64,000 nucleotides of DNA, taken from assembly GCA_026874595.1 (NCBI GenBank), contig CM049316.1, positions 43,725,695 to 43,789,694 of the forward strand. The letters run 5' to 3'. The notes under the pieces are model-generated. The model was not told the origin of the DNA, searched no databases, and was given only the letters and a program-made list of their open reading frames with translations. Positions 1 to 12,540 of the stretch are shown here, one piece after another; the first letter of the stretch is position 1; the number at the start of each line of letters is the position of its first letter. The translations under genes were made by a program, and so were the position numbers. The stretch is from Sipunculus nudus (lineage: Eukaryota > Annelida > Sipuncula > Golfingiida > Sipunculidae).

Positions 1-260
1 ATCATCATTTTACAGGGGCCTATCCTGTTATCTGATTTCTTTTAAGAAAAGGAAATCCTTGAACCTTTCCAAAAAATAGACCATAAATGCTGATCCTGTG
101 GTACACAAGAATTTTATATCCACTTGTTTCTACGATGATCAAACATAGAATAATCAAAACTCATTCAACAAGGACATCTGGCATCAAATAAAATGAATCG
201 AGAGTTTTGCAAAGGGCATTTTGGCAACTGCTGACCTTACACTTCAGCTTCTGCATATAT

Positions 261-470
261 GCTACCAACCAAGTTCAGTTACTGGGACATTCTTTTCATG
301 TTGTCCACATGGGCACATATACCATGTTTACTAACAGCTTTTAGATAAACATTTGTCACATTTGTCATTTGAGAGAGTAAACCAGGATCACAAAAAAAAT
401 CTACATATAAGGCAGATGAATAGCTTGCTTTAAACCAGAATGCCAACATCATGGTGCTCATCCAGGACCC
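261..470. repeat. Dispersed repeat, copy 1
   Basis: This segment resembles 36784-36960 in the same orientation. Shared blocks are 'caaccaa(g/c)t', 'tttagataaaca / tgtagataaaca', 'gagagagtaa(a/g)cca' and the end 'tctacatat'. The copies are diverged, so the repeat is old. The family was not recognised. Confidence 0.45.
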
Positions 471-738
471 AAGCAACTTTAAAGCATGATATTTTCACTG
501 AGTGCATGAAATAAACATTAAATCTGAGAAAGTTGGTATCTCAGGTGGTCCTGTCTGTAGGTTCAAAATTCTGTGTACAACTTCTAAAGGCCACACCAGG
601 CCTTATCAGATTAAACCAAAAGAATCAAAACCACTGAAAAATTAAAATAGAAAAAAGCACTTTGCGATTATGAAAAATGTTTGCAAAAAATTTGCATTGT
701 TAATGATTGCCTATCTGATAAAACAAGCAGAAGCAAAA

Positions 739-1374
739 TACAGAAGAGCGCCGTTTTTCTGAAAGCATCGGAGGACAAGCTTTTCTTTCGGAAAAACAAA
801 TTTTCGGAAATTTGGATGAGGGTCCAGGGCCAATTTTGTATGACAGTTAATGATTAACTTAAGGCTATATTAATGAGGAAACATCGTGTTTCTTTTCGAC
901 CCATGTAATTTACGACTGAAACTTATAAAAATATTGGCAAAGTTTCATAGGTAAAGCCATTTTTAACTTGTTTATAGGATACTTGTGTGCCATTTTTACC
1001 AACAAATTCATGGGAGGGAATGATCAAATGACATCGCCATTACTGTAGCTCAGTTAGTTTCTTTAACAGCCCCCAGGGCTGTGCGGTACATGCAAAATGC
1101 AGTACGTTTTCTTTGACTCCATATCTCTGGCAAGTGACAGCAAGACAGTCATGTTCGATTGGTGTTCTTCTTGACAGAAAATAAGATGAATAACGACAAG
1201 TTTTTAGTAAATGACACAATTGCTTGCTCGGAGTGAATTGTATGGCCAGACCCATTTGCTATGGCCTTGCATCTAAACCAATTTGAACACAAGCGATTTC
1301 CGGTTCCCCATTTTATATTTGGGAAAAACAAATTTTCCGAAATTTGGCATTCTGAAAAATGGCGCTTTACTGTA
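739..1374. mobile_element. Tc1/mariner-like MITE, complete copy
   Basis: The left end reads TA-CAGAAGAGCGCCGTTTTTC and the right end GAAAAATGGCGCTTTACTG-TA, an imperfect terminal inverted repeat of about 20 bp flanked by TA, the usual target of Tc1/mariner transposons. A second inner inverted pair, with 'cggaaaaacaaattttcgga' on one arm, follows. There is no coding capacity. A related 5' part lies in the CAP gene at 23485-23700. Confidence 0.6.
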
Positions 1375-3038
1375 GGCCCAGAAATAAATGAGGAGAAGCA
1401 GTACGCAAATTGTGGACTGATCAAGGGTGGACAGACACTGATGCCATATTGCCATGGCATAATATTCTCCAGCCATAGGTATAAAATGTATAATCAATGT
1501 CTTCTTTGGTTGGCTTCATATTGAAATTTATGTTGTTTCTTTTTATGCATTTTGTAAGGGTTCCTTTTTCAAGGTCTTACATAAACATTTTGCTTAACAG
1601 AAAATATTGGGCTGATCATGATTCAAACCCATTTTGGTGGCACACATGTCTAGCGTACCAACCACCTACATAGAGTAGCATGCCTTACCAGCCAGACAGT
1701 TCAGCCCACTTTCATGTGCACCCCATAACAAAGGTTTCACCAGACACCTATTGTAAAGCTCTACTTGCTAAACTATTATGGGCTGATCTCAACTCCATGC
1801 ACAGAGTAGGTTTCTGATGAGTAGGTTGACTTCCTGTCAAGTTAGGTGAGATGACTGATGTGGTTACTGTATGAATGCTCTGATATGGTAAAGGGGTGTC
1901 TTATTCACAGTGTTTTCTGCTTTTTATTTCAATTTCAACCCCATCCTAAAAATCTCAAAATTGCATCCCTTGGAAATATAGAACCAATCACAATCTGTGT
2001 AATGTGGGTTTTATGTACCATACTAACAAGACACTTATCCTATCTGTGCATACTGTGGTTAGCTTTATATACATGAGACTGAAATTTCACGATCTTTTTA
2101 ATGAATTTTGAATGTTATATGATGAATTTATTTTTATTTTGTGATTGCACTCAAACCTATATCGTCCAAGTCAGTATATCCTATAAAATAAGAAAGAATC
2201 CCACAATATCCCACTCATTTCTGTAACACTCATTTTTTAAAGAGCCCCCATGAGTGCATTGCACTCGTGACACAAATACAACTTAGTTTTGCACCCATGA
2301 CGCATGAAAGGTCCATGGAGACATAATATCTACCTGACATAATTGTATGAAAGTTATAAACTAGCCATGTCATGCTGGGTCTGAAATGTCTGCTTTGTCC
2401 TACAGCGCTTATTTTTGTTTTTTCAAGCACATATACAGACCCAGTTTAAATATGACAAAATAGCCACACAAAATGGCAAACTTTATGGTAAATGCCAATG
2501 ATCCTGTCTTAAACCCGGTTCTGTTTTTAGCATACATGTTTCAAAGTTAAGACAAATATGTCAGATATATGGTTTTCTAGCGGAGTTGAATAAAAATAAG
2601 ACACCTTTGATAGGTATGCTTAATTCTCACTACAAGTCATGAATGATCTTTTTGAAGAATAACCAGTTACAGTTGATATATATCCTCTGGCATAAAACTA
2701 TGTTTAACAACATTTAAGATATGTTGTTTAACTAACCATATCTCTAGAGGTGTGTAAGCTTAATTGATAAGCATCACCCACAATTGTTCATCTTATGGTT
2801 TATTTGATTGGATATCATATTCCTTATGGTTTCATATTTGCATATGTTTTGCATTCATGAATATCGTTAAATTAAAACCCTCGCAAATAAGGAGGCAACC
2901 ACTGAACCACAGTATTTGTCCTTTAATGCAATGCTAAGAAATGTCTTCAGATTTAAAACTCACATTACCCAAAAGTAGTTTAAGAAAATATTATTCAACA
3001 GAGCAATTAATGAGATATAAACTGTAGAATTTACTTAC

Positions 3039-6000
3039 CCAAAATAAAGCTGGTTATCTTGGGTAATCCCAAAGTGAGCATTTTGTATCCCTCCATTGTC
3101 ATTTGCTATATGACCATCTGTTACAAGATTTCCTGTGAAACAAAAAAATTCAAATTTCTGACTTCAAATGAAAATATCCATGTGGTAGGTTAAGTTTTAA
3201 TGAAAGTCTTACATTTACATAAAAATTAAAGCAGAAGAGGACTTTATATTTCCTGTGCATTGTATTTTTAAATTTGTGTTGTCTAAGTAACAATATAAAT
3301 GGCAGAAGAAAACTTGAAATCGCTGGAAAATGTTTGCTATACTTTGACATATTAGCCAAATCTAAGACAATTGTAAACTCCCCAGCACAGATGTTGTTAA
3401 ACTGTATGATAGAAGCAGGAATGGATACATGGACAAGCATACCCATATAGTTAACCGGAAAGAAAATGTACATCAAAGAGCGGCAGACTGGCATATGCGT
3501 CAAATTGACTCATGATATTACAGTAACGCAGATTAGGAAGTCACTTGAATTGCGGCTTGTCACAACGGGTAGGCCTTGAACTGGGCAAATTTAAAATTTG
3601 CATTTAATGTTAATAAAATGAAAATTCCGTCAGTTCACAAAATATAAGGCCCAAGAGATGATTAAAAGTGTGAATTATTGGGGAAAGACGTTTCACAAAG
3701 CACTGGATAAAGGTGTCGCCGATTATCGCTCAACTGACGTCGTTCCATGTACCGGGAAAGCTGACTGAAACGGGATACATACGTATTACAAGTCGCACCC
3801 CGACTTTGCTAGAAAATTCTAGTTTCTAGAATTCGATTTCCTAGTACAAGTCGCGACTTCTGCAACGACTTTTACGGTAATAAGCAGGAAAAGTAGGACA
3901 AAAGGAGGCAGCGCAAATCTTGCGTTTCAAGAGAAGCTACTGATATTCGCGCTGCCTGCTTTGACCCTTTATGATGCATTTAAAAACCAGATGGTGCACA
4001 TGGGCCTGTCTGCTTAAAAACTGCTGATGTGACTATCAGCCAACCAAATGAAAGTCAACAAACACTCGACAGGCATTAAGCTCTGCCCAGAAACCACTTG
4101 TAGGGCAATTCTCTCTGAGGCTGTGGCCTGTTCAAATGGTCGCCAGGGCAATGAGCTGTCACTCAAAACAAAATGAAGAACATTGGCTTTGTGTATTCCT
4201 TGCTTGGCTGGTAAACCAATTTGCTTCCAGCATACGGTCTCATCTGATTGGACCAAAATACAGTGCTCCCCTGTGATGTGGAGATTCAGGATACAAGGTC
4301 ATAACAAACAGCACTTACGGTATAGGTAGTTGGCCTATAGGTAAAGCGCTGTGTAAAGAGCTTAGACAAAAGTGGGACTGAAACCACAAACTTAATACTT
4401 ATATTAATTATCCTTTCTCAAGAGGGTACTCAGCAACTCTATTTGCTCTTCCAAAATTAATATTACACTATAATACTTGTTATAAAGCATAATTTCAAAG
4501 CGATTCATACCATTTAGAAAATGGATGTTAAAAGGCAAAATAAAAAAAGTTATTTTGTAGAAAAAATGTGAAAAAAAATGAAACTAAAAAAAGGAGGAAA
4601 TGAAGAATTGCTGGAGAGCCTGTGATTTTGATCATGAGAAGATTATTACTCACCATAACAAGCACCTGTGTGCGTGTTAAACAAACCAGCATTGGCTGCT
4701 AGAATACAGTGGTTGGCTTCTGCTGTGTGCTGGACAGTTGACCTGCTGTTATTACTGCAGCCACCTGGTCCAGCAGGTTCAACCACTGACAGTGTCTCTA
4801 TTGGGTTATTAATAATACTGATGTGTCCCTGCACCTGGCGCTTGTTCCAGTATTCTCCAGCTTGTGTAATAAAATGTCTGGTATTTAGTAGAGGAAGGGA
4901 CAGATTTTCTGCCAAATATGCAGGCTGTTCTTCACTTGTCACATTGCCAAATTTAATTGGCTGGCACTCTCTGATGACTCGATGGCCGTGCCGTGCTCCA
5001 TGTTGGAAGCAATATGGGACAAGTATATCCTCTTCTATTAATTCTAAACTGTAGGAAAAATATGAATATAAGCATACTGAGGAAAGTATGACACAACCAC
5101 ATCATGGACTTAACACAAATACAAGCTTTAATTTTTAGTTTCAGATTTCAGACAAATAAAAGATCAGTACAGTATGATGTATGTGCATTATGAAAATGAT
5201 CCAAAAACTAAAAGGTTAAATTATAACTAGAATCAAATGTAAAAACTTTGAATGTCAAACAATAAAAATTGTCTGATATTTGTTTACCAATGATATCCTG
5301 TGTAAGGCAAATAGACTGCTTCACATTAGCCGAAGCAGTTGAGCATGACCAGGTGCAATTCCAGTTTTCCTGAGTATGGACACATCACTGAGATGCTATC
5401 TTCATTAATTAATATATATAATTATCACTTGTCAAAAGGACTTGACATTTTCACTTTATCACCTATTGGACCACTTTTTTCTGTGATTCATGCTCAATTT
5501 CAGTAAATTTTTGTTATTTCAAGTCAATAATCTGTCAGTTTTGATTAACAGTCTGACCCCTTAGGGGTATACTTGTCTGAAGACATGGCTGAATCATAAT
5601 ACATATTGCACATTTTATGTATATTCCTCGTACACAACAAACAGACAACAAATTAATGCTCTTTGAATTCCGGCCATTTCTGTATCGAATGACCAGTTAT
5701 ATTAAACATTTTAGTATAATTAAGGCAAAATAATTTGTATTCATGAATATATATTAACATGTATATCTGTCCTATCTTAGTAACTACTGGGATACTCATA
5801 AGGACCACAAAGTGCTTTATTGTGCTATCCTCATGATCAGTAATCCACTAATATTTATTTTTGTCCTCTTGTATTAGGTTCTTATGTCATGCATACTCTG
5901 ATAATGTCTGTTTGTATTATGTTTTATGTTTTTTTTATCATGTGATGGATCACTGAAATAGACCAAATATCTAAAATAAACAAATAAAAAAATAAGGAGC

Positions 6001-6710
6001 GAGTATAGAATCAGGTCTCCGTGGATGAAGTTATGGGTGCATACAGACTGACGTAATGATGTTTAGGATTCATGTAATGGAGAATATAAGAGGCATGTCC
6101 ATGTCATATCATCAGGCATGTCATGTATGGCTTATCAGCTGCTTATGTTCATTGCTACTAATATGAGATGATCCAGTCAGTTTAAACCGATCTTGGAAAT
6201 GCAGCTATACTCAAGTCAAAAATAATAATAAAAATAAAATTAACATGCAGATTTGATTTGGGACAGACTATATATCTATCAATATTTTTTTTTTTTTTTT
6301 TTACTGGTAATTTAAAATATAAATTATTTTTTTAGTTTCATGAAACTAACGACAGTGAAGCCATTGTCATAACCTTTATACTAATTTGGCGAAGTAAATT
6401 AATCACAGATGGCTCATGTGTTCCATGATATCACACTTATCCCCCCCCCCCCCCCGCCCGACCTATTTGTACTTTCATTTCACTTGTTTGCAAACATACG
6501 AAGGTTTCAAGCCCGTTTCGCATCTGCAACTGTGTTGACTGTGTCAACAAAAGGAGTCTCGTATATCTTCTGATATATAAACTGACCAAACATATGACTA
6601 AGATAAATTCACTGATACCTTGCCAGATTCACCAAGACGGCAAATAAATATAAACACGGAAGACACCTGGACTGTGACGGAACTCCGACACCGCCACTGG
6701 AGGCTGCCAT
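3039..6710 (-). CDS. NAGPA: N-acetylglucosamine-1-phosphodiester alpha-N-acetylglucosaminidase (uncovering enzyme), first three coding exons
   Basis: Exons on the minus strand are 6710-6619, 5048-4654 and 3132-3039. Splice sites are GT-AG and phases agree (split codons AG|T, G|GA, GG|). Together they encode 193 complete residues; the C-terminal part lies past the left edge. Residues 1-30 look like a signal peptide with a hydrophobic run around CLYLFAVLVNLA. Residues from about 130 carry the family hallmark SVVEPAGPGGCSNNS, then a cysteine-containing block ending NTHTGACYGN, then GGIQNAHFGI, all aligning with the start of the human phosphodiester glycosidase domain. The family removes GlcNAc from GlcNAc-P-mannose on lysosomal hydrolases in the trans-Golgi, exposing mannose-6-phosphate. 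Catalytic-core exons are not in view, so activity cannot be judged. The start is the first ATG of exon 1, in a good purine context. Confidence 0.88.
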
Positions 6711-6718
6711 CTTCGTCT

Positions 6719-6728
6719 GTCATGTGAC
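6719..6728. promoter_or_regulatory. M-box / CLEAR-like E-box upstream of NAGPA
   Basis: GTCATGTGAC (GTCACATGAC on the gene strand) lies 8 bases before the NAGPA ATG. Its core TCATGTGA is the M-box bound by MITF/TFE factors, and the 10-mer differs by one base from the TFEB CLEAR consensus GTCACGTGAC. NAGPA acts in lysosomal enzyme sorting, so control by this factor family would make sense. This is inference; a 10-mer can occur by chance, and the transcription start is not known. Confidence 0.35.
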
Positions 6729-7280
6729 TTACTTGAGGTTTGCTGTTAAAACAAGGAGATATCCGTCAATTTCCTGGAGTACTGTACATCCTACGGCTTG
6801 CGCGATAATAATACATTAATACAAAACACTAATACTTTCTTCATGTTGTTAAGTTAAATTGTTATAGTTTCAAGATTTAGAATCGAGGAATTTTCTTAAT
6901 TAGATCTGGAGTTAATTAGTTCGGTGGAGAATAATTCTGAGAATTTAATTTAATTGTAAAATAAAAACCCAGATTGATAGGAGGTTGTTGATCGTTGTTC
7001 AAAACGACCACACCTGTTAGAGGATGGTCCAGAAACTGGGTAACCCTCATAATTTTTCCGGATGTTTCTTAAATCAAGTATCTAACGTATTTCCACTAAA
7101 ATCCAACTATTAACATATTTTCCCTGCTATGTAGGCCTGCGTACTGCATGTGTGTGTGCGTATACATATAAATATATTATATATACATATTTACTTATTT
7201 ATGTATCATTTTATGATAATTAAAACGTAATGTATAAAGTACACTGTTTCAACCACCTATTGGCAACTCAGGATAGATAG

Positions 7281-7734
7281 GTGCATGAGACAAGGAAACC
7301 TAGCAATTTTGTGATGTTTACATCCTTTTGTGATGGCGTCTCAGGTAAGAGGGTTCAGACAGGGGGATCTAACAAGTTTGCGATGTTTACATCCTTTTGT
7401 GATGGCGTCTCAGGTAAGAGGGTTCAGGCAGGGGGATCTAACAAGTTTGCGATGTTGACATCCTTTTGTGATGGCGTCTTAGGTAAGAGGGTTCAGGCAG
7501 GGGGATCTAACAAGTTTGTGATGTTTACATCCTTTTGTGATGGCGTCTCAGGTAAGAGGGTTCAGGCAGGGGGATCTTAAAAGTTTGCGATGTTTACATC
7601 CTTTTGTGATGGCGTCTCAGGTAAGAGGGTTCAGGCAGGGGGATCTAACAAGTTTGTGATGTTTACATCCTTTTGTGATGGCGTCTCAGGTAAGAGGGTT
7701 CAGGCAGGGGGATCTAACAAGTTTGCGATGTTTA
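7281..7734 (+). repeat. 69-bp tandem repeat (satellite), left part
   Basis: About six nearly identical 69-bp units run in phase, each with 'gatgtttacatccttttgtg' and 'ggttcaggcagggggatc'. Because 69 is a multiple of three, one frame stays open as a 23-residue peptide repeat (MFTSFCDGVSGKRVQ...), broken once by a TAA near 7578. The open frame follows from the period, and there is no sign of selection on it. The array is interrupted at 7734 by an inserted element and resumes at 9557. Confidence 0.85.
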
Positions 7735-9556
7735 TGTCACAGGACAAACTCCGATCCAGTAGAATCGTCCATCCTACTAGGACAAAGTCCGATCGGACTT
7801 TCTAATAGGAGAAACTCCGATCAGACTTTCTACTAGTAGGATTGGCAATTCTACTAGGACAAACTCCGATCATAACCTCTGCTAGGACCAACTCCGATCA
7901 ACCAGAGACCAAAACATAATTAGACTTTCTGCTAGTAAAATCTGCGATTCTACTAGGACAGCCGCTCGTAGTCTCTACTGGGACAAACTCTGATCGTAGT
8001 CTCTACTAGGACAAACTCCGATTGTAGTCTCTACAAGGAGAAACTTACCATAATTTACCTAATTTCTGAAACCTGAGATTAAAAATGAATAAAACACAGT
8101 AATATTTAACCAAATGTTTTATTTATGTATTTGGAAAAAATAAAGAAAAATAAATACAAGCACATATGGTAAAACACAGTATCCTACGATTATATATTCA
8201 AGTCACAGATTTACATCTAAATGTTTCATTCAAACATATTCATACAATTTTATTTGATAAAAAAATTACAAATAAAAGCACAAACACATGTAAGCTCAAA
8301 CTGTTTATCTACTTGTATATATGTATAATTCCTTAATATTGATCTAAAATATTTCATTCACATCCTGTCTTAAATTCACAGCAAAAAATGTAATATATAT
8401 ATCCACCTGTACTTATGTTTATCAATTTAACCACTGATACAGATTGTAGGTATTTTCAAATAGAACTTTGATTCTCAGAAATACACATTCCTTGGTTAAG
8501 TACAATTCATACAAGTTCATATTCTAAAAAATACAAATAAAAGCACAAGCACATATAAGCACAAACTGTTTATCTACTTGTATATATGTAAAATTCCTTG
8601 AACATACTTGTACAAACTCAAGTCCTTAGATATGAAAAAAATGGTTGTGTACTCTGCCTAGCTTGGTTCACTGAACATACCTGTACAAGTCCTTAAATCT
8701 CAAAACAAGGAAGGCCGCTGACCATATTGACAATTGATAGGCTGAGGCCCAGCTGTCTCATACACCTTGAATTCTACATACTCTATTATACATATTTATC
8801 ACAATATCTATCACATATATAAATTTCACTATCATTAGTTTTAATTTTCTAACTTCATACAAAAACTTACTTTATACCAGTACATACAGATGACCGATCA
8901 TCTGCTATAAGGAGCAATCATATATAATACAGCGTAATAACAAGATATCTAGAAGTAGAATACATAAAACAATGAATTAATATAATGGTTTTACAAAAAA
9001 AACTTACATGTCAACTATTACCATAAACCAGTGTATAACCCGACATTAAAAACCAAATAAACAACCATTGTCCTGTATATTGTATAAAACAATCATGATA
9101 TGCTCTAGTCTTTAAGAAAGTCATATTGTGTATAATCATAAATAAAACATTTGGTTACCATATAACTGTGTTTAATTATTCATAATCTCAGGTTTCAGAA
9201 ATTAGACCATTATCGTAAGTTTGTCCTAGTAGAGACTACAATTGTAGTTTGTCCTAGTAGAAGCTCTGTCCAACAAGTACATTTATATATGATTGGAGTT
9301 TGTCCTAGTAGAGACCACGATCGGAGTTTGTCCTATAGTAGAATCACCGATTCTACTAGTAGAAAGTCTAATTATGTTGTGGTCTCTGGTTGATCGGAGT
9401 TTGTCCTAGTAGAGGCTATGATCGGAGTTTGTCCTAGTAGAATCGCCGATCCTGCTAGTAGAAAGTCTGATCGGAGTTTCTCCTAGTAGAAAGTCTGATC
9501 GGACTTTGTCCTAGTAGGATCGACGATTCTACTGGATCGGAGTTTGTCCTGTGACA
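7735..9556. mobile_element. Foldback-type DNA transposon with long inverted repeats
   Basis: The element begins TGTCACAGGACAAACTCC and ends with its complement GGAGTTTGTCCTGTGACA. Long inverted arms span about 7735-8127 and 9137-9556. Each arm is built of short sub-repeats of the type 'ctaggacaaactccgatc', ending in an arm-internal block around 'accaaatgttttatttatg'. The 1 kb core holds a direct duplication ('caaataaaagcacaa' near 8270 and 8530) and no coding frame. TTTA flanks both ends (7731-7734 and 9557-9560). Removing the element and one TTTA restores the surrounding 69-bp satellite unit. The superfamily was not determined. Confidence 0.85.
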
Positions 9557-9760
9557 TTTACATATCCTTTTGTGATGGCGTCTCACGGCAAAGGGGTCAG
9601 ATATGGGGACCTGACAAGTCTGTGATGTTCACCTCCATATGTGGTGCATGGCATCTTAATATACAGGGGTCAGCCAGGGGCAGCTTAAAAGTCTGTAATC
9701 TTTACACCCATGTGTGATGGCAAATCAGGATACAGGGGTCAGATAGGAGGATCTTACATA
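9557..9760 (+). repeat. 69-bp tandem repeat, right, degenerate part
   Basis: After the inserted element the satellite continues for about three units ('tttacatatccttttgtgat', then 'gatgttcacctccatatgtg', then 'ctttacacccatgtgtgatg'). These are much more diverged from each other than the left units. Confidence 0.75.
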
Positions 9761-10503
9761 TCTCTCTCTTTCTCTCTCCATCCCCCTTCCTAATGACAGG
9801 ATCATTATCAAGATTAATCTTATAATTTCATATTTTTTTAATACTTGATAAATTTTGTAAAGTCATTATAAAATTAATTTTCAGGTCTTTGGCTCGTGCA
9901 ATACATATTACAAATTTATGTTTCATGAAACTTAAATTAACTTTGATGTACGGTTTACAATTATCATATTCTTCTAATATGACATATTACTATTGTAATG
10001 CAATGTAGTCTTTATATTTAGAGAACACTGTCATGCTAAATTCAATGAGTGTCAACGTACTCAGTCTCAAACATGAAAGATAACAATTCAAGATTTAATT
10101 GATACCTCCCGAAAAAAAACACAATATGTCGCTTTTTTTGTCTCATAACATAAATATCACTATATACTAACATGTATTTTGTAATTATATAAGGTTATTG
10201 CCTCTTGCTTATAAATGCTTTTGATTTAGCTCAGATGTATTTCAGTTATGAATGTCTATGTGTTGTATTCAACATTGTATTTATGTGTGTGTAAACTGTT
10301 GTATTTAATTTTGTATAATGTTTGTGTAAAATGTTGTAACAATAACAAAAAATATGCATTTAATTCTACACATAAAAACAGGATTGTTAATGACTAGGTG
10401 TCTTATTGCCATTATTAAACCTTAAAATGTGTCAATGAGTACTTGCAAGAATCTAATATTTTATCAGATTATTATTTTTAAAATTTAATTAATAATCAGT
10501 GAT
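9761..10503. other. AT-rich intergenic DNA, nothing recognised
   Basis: Apart from a short CT-rich stretch near 9763, no open frame of note, repeat or RNA gene was recognised before the LINE remnant. Confidence 0.5.
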
Positions 10504-11693
10504 TCATTTTTTAATGTGTATTGATATATTCCCTTTGTTGTTAGCAATATTTCTTTCTATTGTATATATCTGTTCTACATAGAGCTTGTAACTGGTGAAG
10601 TTTGGCCTTATTTCTTTACATTTGCACACATGTATATATCTTTTAAATAATAATATAAGCATATTAACAAGAGGGTTATTAGTATTGTTAAAATAATAGA
10701 TGTTTTACTGAAAAAAATTTCCTGGGATGTGTTTACTTATTAACCAATTTTCTATTTGTGTAAAAAAATTTTGTATTTCCCTGCAATTATAAAACAGATG
10801 TATGATTGTTTCTTTCTCTATTTTACAAAATGAACAGAGCACACTACTTGCTTTTCCAATTTTAAATAACAGTGTATTGAGAGTTATAGTCCTGTGAATT
10901 AGTTTAAATTGAAATATTCTTAATATTTCTGATATTGTGATGTTTTTAATATTTTTAAATGATTCATATACCTAATCTTGACAGTTGCACTGCATGTCTC
11001 TAGTCCATTTATCAATAGTTTTAAAAGGTTCAGTGCAGACATTCATTATTATTTCTTTGTTAACCCTCTGTGTGACTTTCTTAATGTTCATGATTATATC
11101 CATATTTGTTTTATCTGGAATGTAATTATGTGTATTATCACATGTTTTAACTAATTTTTTCCAGGTTACCGGAATTGCGTCAATTATACTTAAATACTGC
11201 ATTTCCCTAATTTTAACCTTTTTTGTCAGTTCTGTAAGTGACAGAAATGTGTATTTTCTATCCTTATTCTTTATAATATCATATAATTTTGTGACACCAG
11301 CATTGTACATTTCTTTACTGAATACCGTTTTCTGATCTATTTTTATATGTGAATCATTGAACAACTCTTGACTCAAAATTTCATCAGGGGTGTAAACATT
11401 CTTGAAGTTATATTTACACCATGCTTCTAGAACATCTCTCCAAAAAGGTTTACATAAATTATCAAAATGGATTGTGTCACTAGACCTAAGATTACATTTA
11501 AATATATAAGAGCCCATTCTTTTAAGTTGTATATTAACTATCTGTCTCCAACCATGTTCTAAAGGACCAGACAGAAAACGTTTAACCCAGACTATTTTTA
11601 AAGCTTCGATTTTAGATTTTAAGTGTATCATATCTTAAGTCCTCCTTTTTCAATAGGTGCTATAAGTATGCTTCTTTTAGTGCAAGTGTTCTG
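10504..11693 (-). pseudogene. Dead LINE: C-terminal part of a reverse-transcriptase polyprotein
   Basis: On the minus strand one frame reads from 11631 to 10504 with only two internal stops (after CNCQD and after GNFFQ). A 5' extension in another frame (KRSILIAPIEKGGLK, near 11690-11645) joins by a frameshift. The order of blocks is typical of the region after the RT fingers and palm in L1/Tx1-type LINEs: EKGGLK, then KIEALKIVWVKRFL, then a CSFCKIEKETIIHLFYNC cysteine/histidine motif, then an ILLFKRYIH tail. The palm catalytic motif and endonuclease are absent, so this is a 5'-truncated, inactive copy. Clade assignment is by motif only. Confidence 0.8.
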
Positions 11694-11856
11694 CAAGTTA
11701 TATTATTTAAGTATACAGCTGTAAATTTTAATATGTTTAATCTTATGAATGATATATTAAAGCCATGAGAAGAGGAACTTAAAGCCGTAATTAAAATGTT
11801 TTTAATTTGTTATCTCATGAGTTTTTAATTGTGTTGATGTTCTGAATGAAATCCTT

Positions 11857-11857
11857 T

Positions 11858-11891
<34 letters not shown>
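11857..11891. repeat. (TA)n microsatellite
   Basis: An uninterrupted run of alternating T and A, followed by further AT-only sequence. Confidence 0.9.
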
Positions 11892-11899
<8 letters not shown>

Positions 11900-12540
11900 A
11901 TATATGTATATATTTATATATTATCCTGACTCAAATGACCAGATCCCGATCAGGATTCATATAAGCCCTAGTACCGATTTCTTAATATCAATTTAAGGAT
12001 TTCCAGTCAAATAAAGTAATCAGTCGACCAGACATCTCTTCGAATTAAAGACGTTAACTCAGTTGGGGCCCAGGTGATAAATCTTTCGATTAATCAAATG
12101 AATAGGCTGCATGTTTATTCATTATTTGTTTTTCTGTAAGGCTGGGATTCTGATGAATTCTGGTCTGTCAAAAATGAAAATTTAACTTTGAGTTCTTAAA
12201 ACGATAACTATTAAAACATTGTGCATATTGAATTTTATGTTATTCAAAAATGTAAAAGAAATGGAAAGTAGAAACAAATACTGTCCCAGTCTCGCGGAGT
12301 TGTCAGTGTCCGTTAAAATATTCACAGAAACTGTATGACAGGTCTTAGGAGGTTTCAAGAAAATATATACTATAGTCCATTTCACCACCTGCTGTCCACC
12401 TATTTTTTGTAGATGATTTACTTAAAAGTTTATATTTTTCAATATTTTTAAAGTAAACAACATATGGAAGTGACAACCTAATATGGCAGTTAAGAATTTT
12501 ACAATATATCTCCTGTTCATGTTTCACAACATTTTAATCT

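Larger units (their letters stand above)
1..3038. other. NAGPA intron 3 or flank, no exon recognised
   Basis: This stretch lies downstream of the last NAGPA exon found (minus strand). The next exons of the phosphodiester glycosidase domain, including the conserved DGGGS-type segment, were looked for on the minus strand and not seen, so they probably lie beyond the left edge. What is visible is AT-rich sequence with an old dispersed repeat (261-470) and a MITE-like element (739-1374). The short open frames here show no family resemblance and overlap these repeats. Confidence 0.5.

Noticed and set aside
1149-1524. Overlapping frames of 74-103 residues on both strands
   Set aside because: They lie largely within the TA-flanked MITE at 739-1374 and have no motif.
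7281-7805. Repeat protein of 23-residue units
   Set aside because: The frame exists because the satellite period is a multiple of three; it contains a stop and has no splice context or start support.
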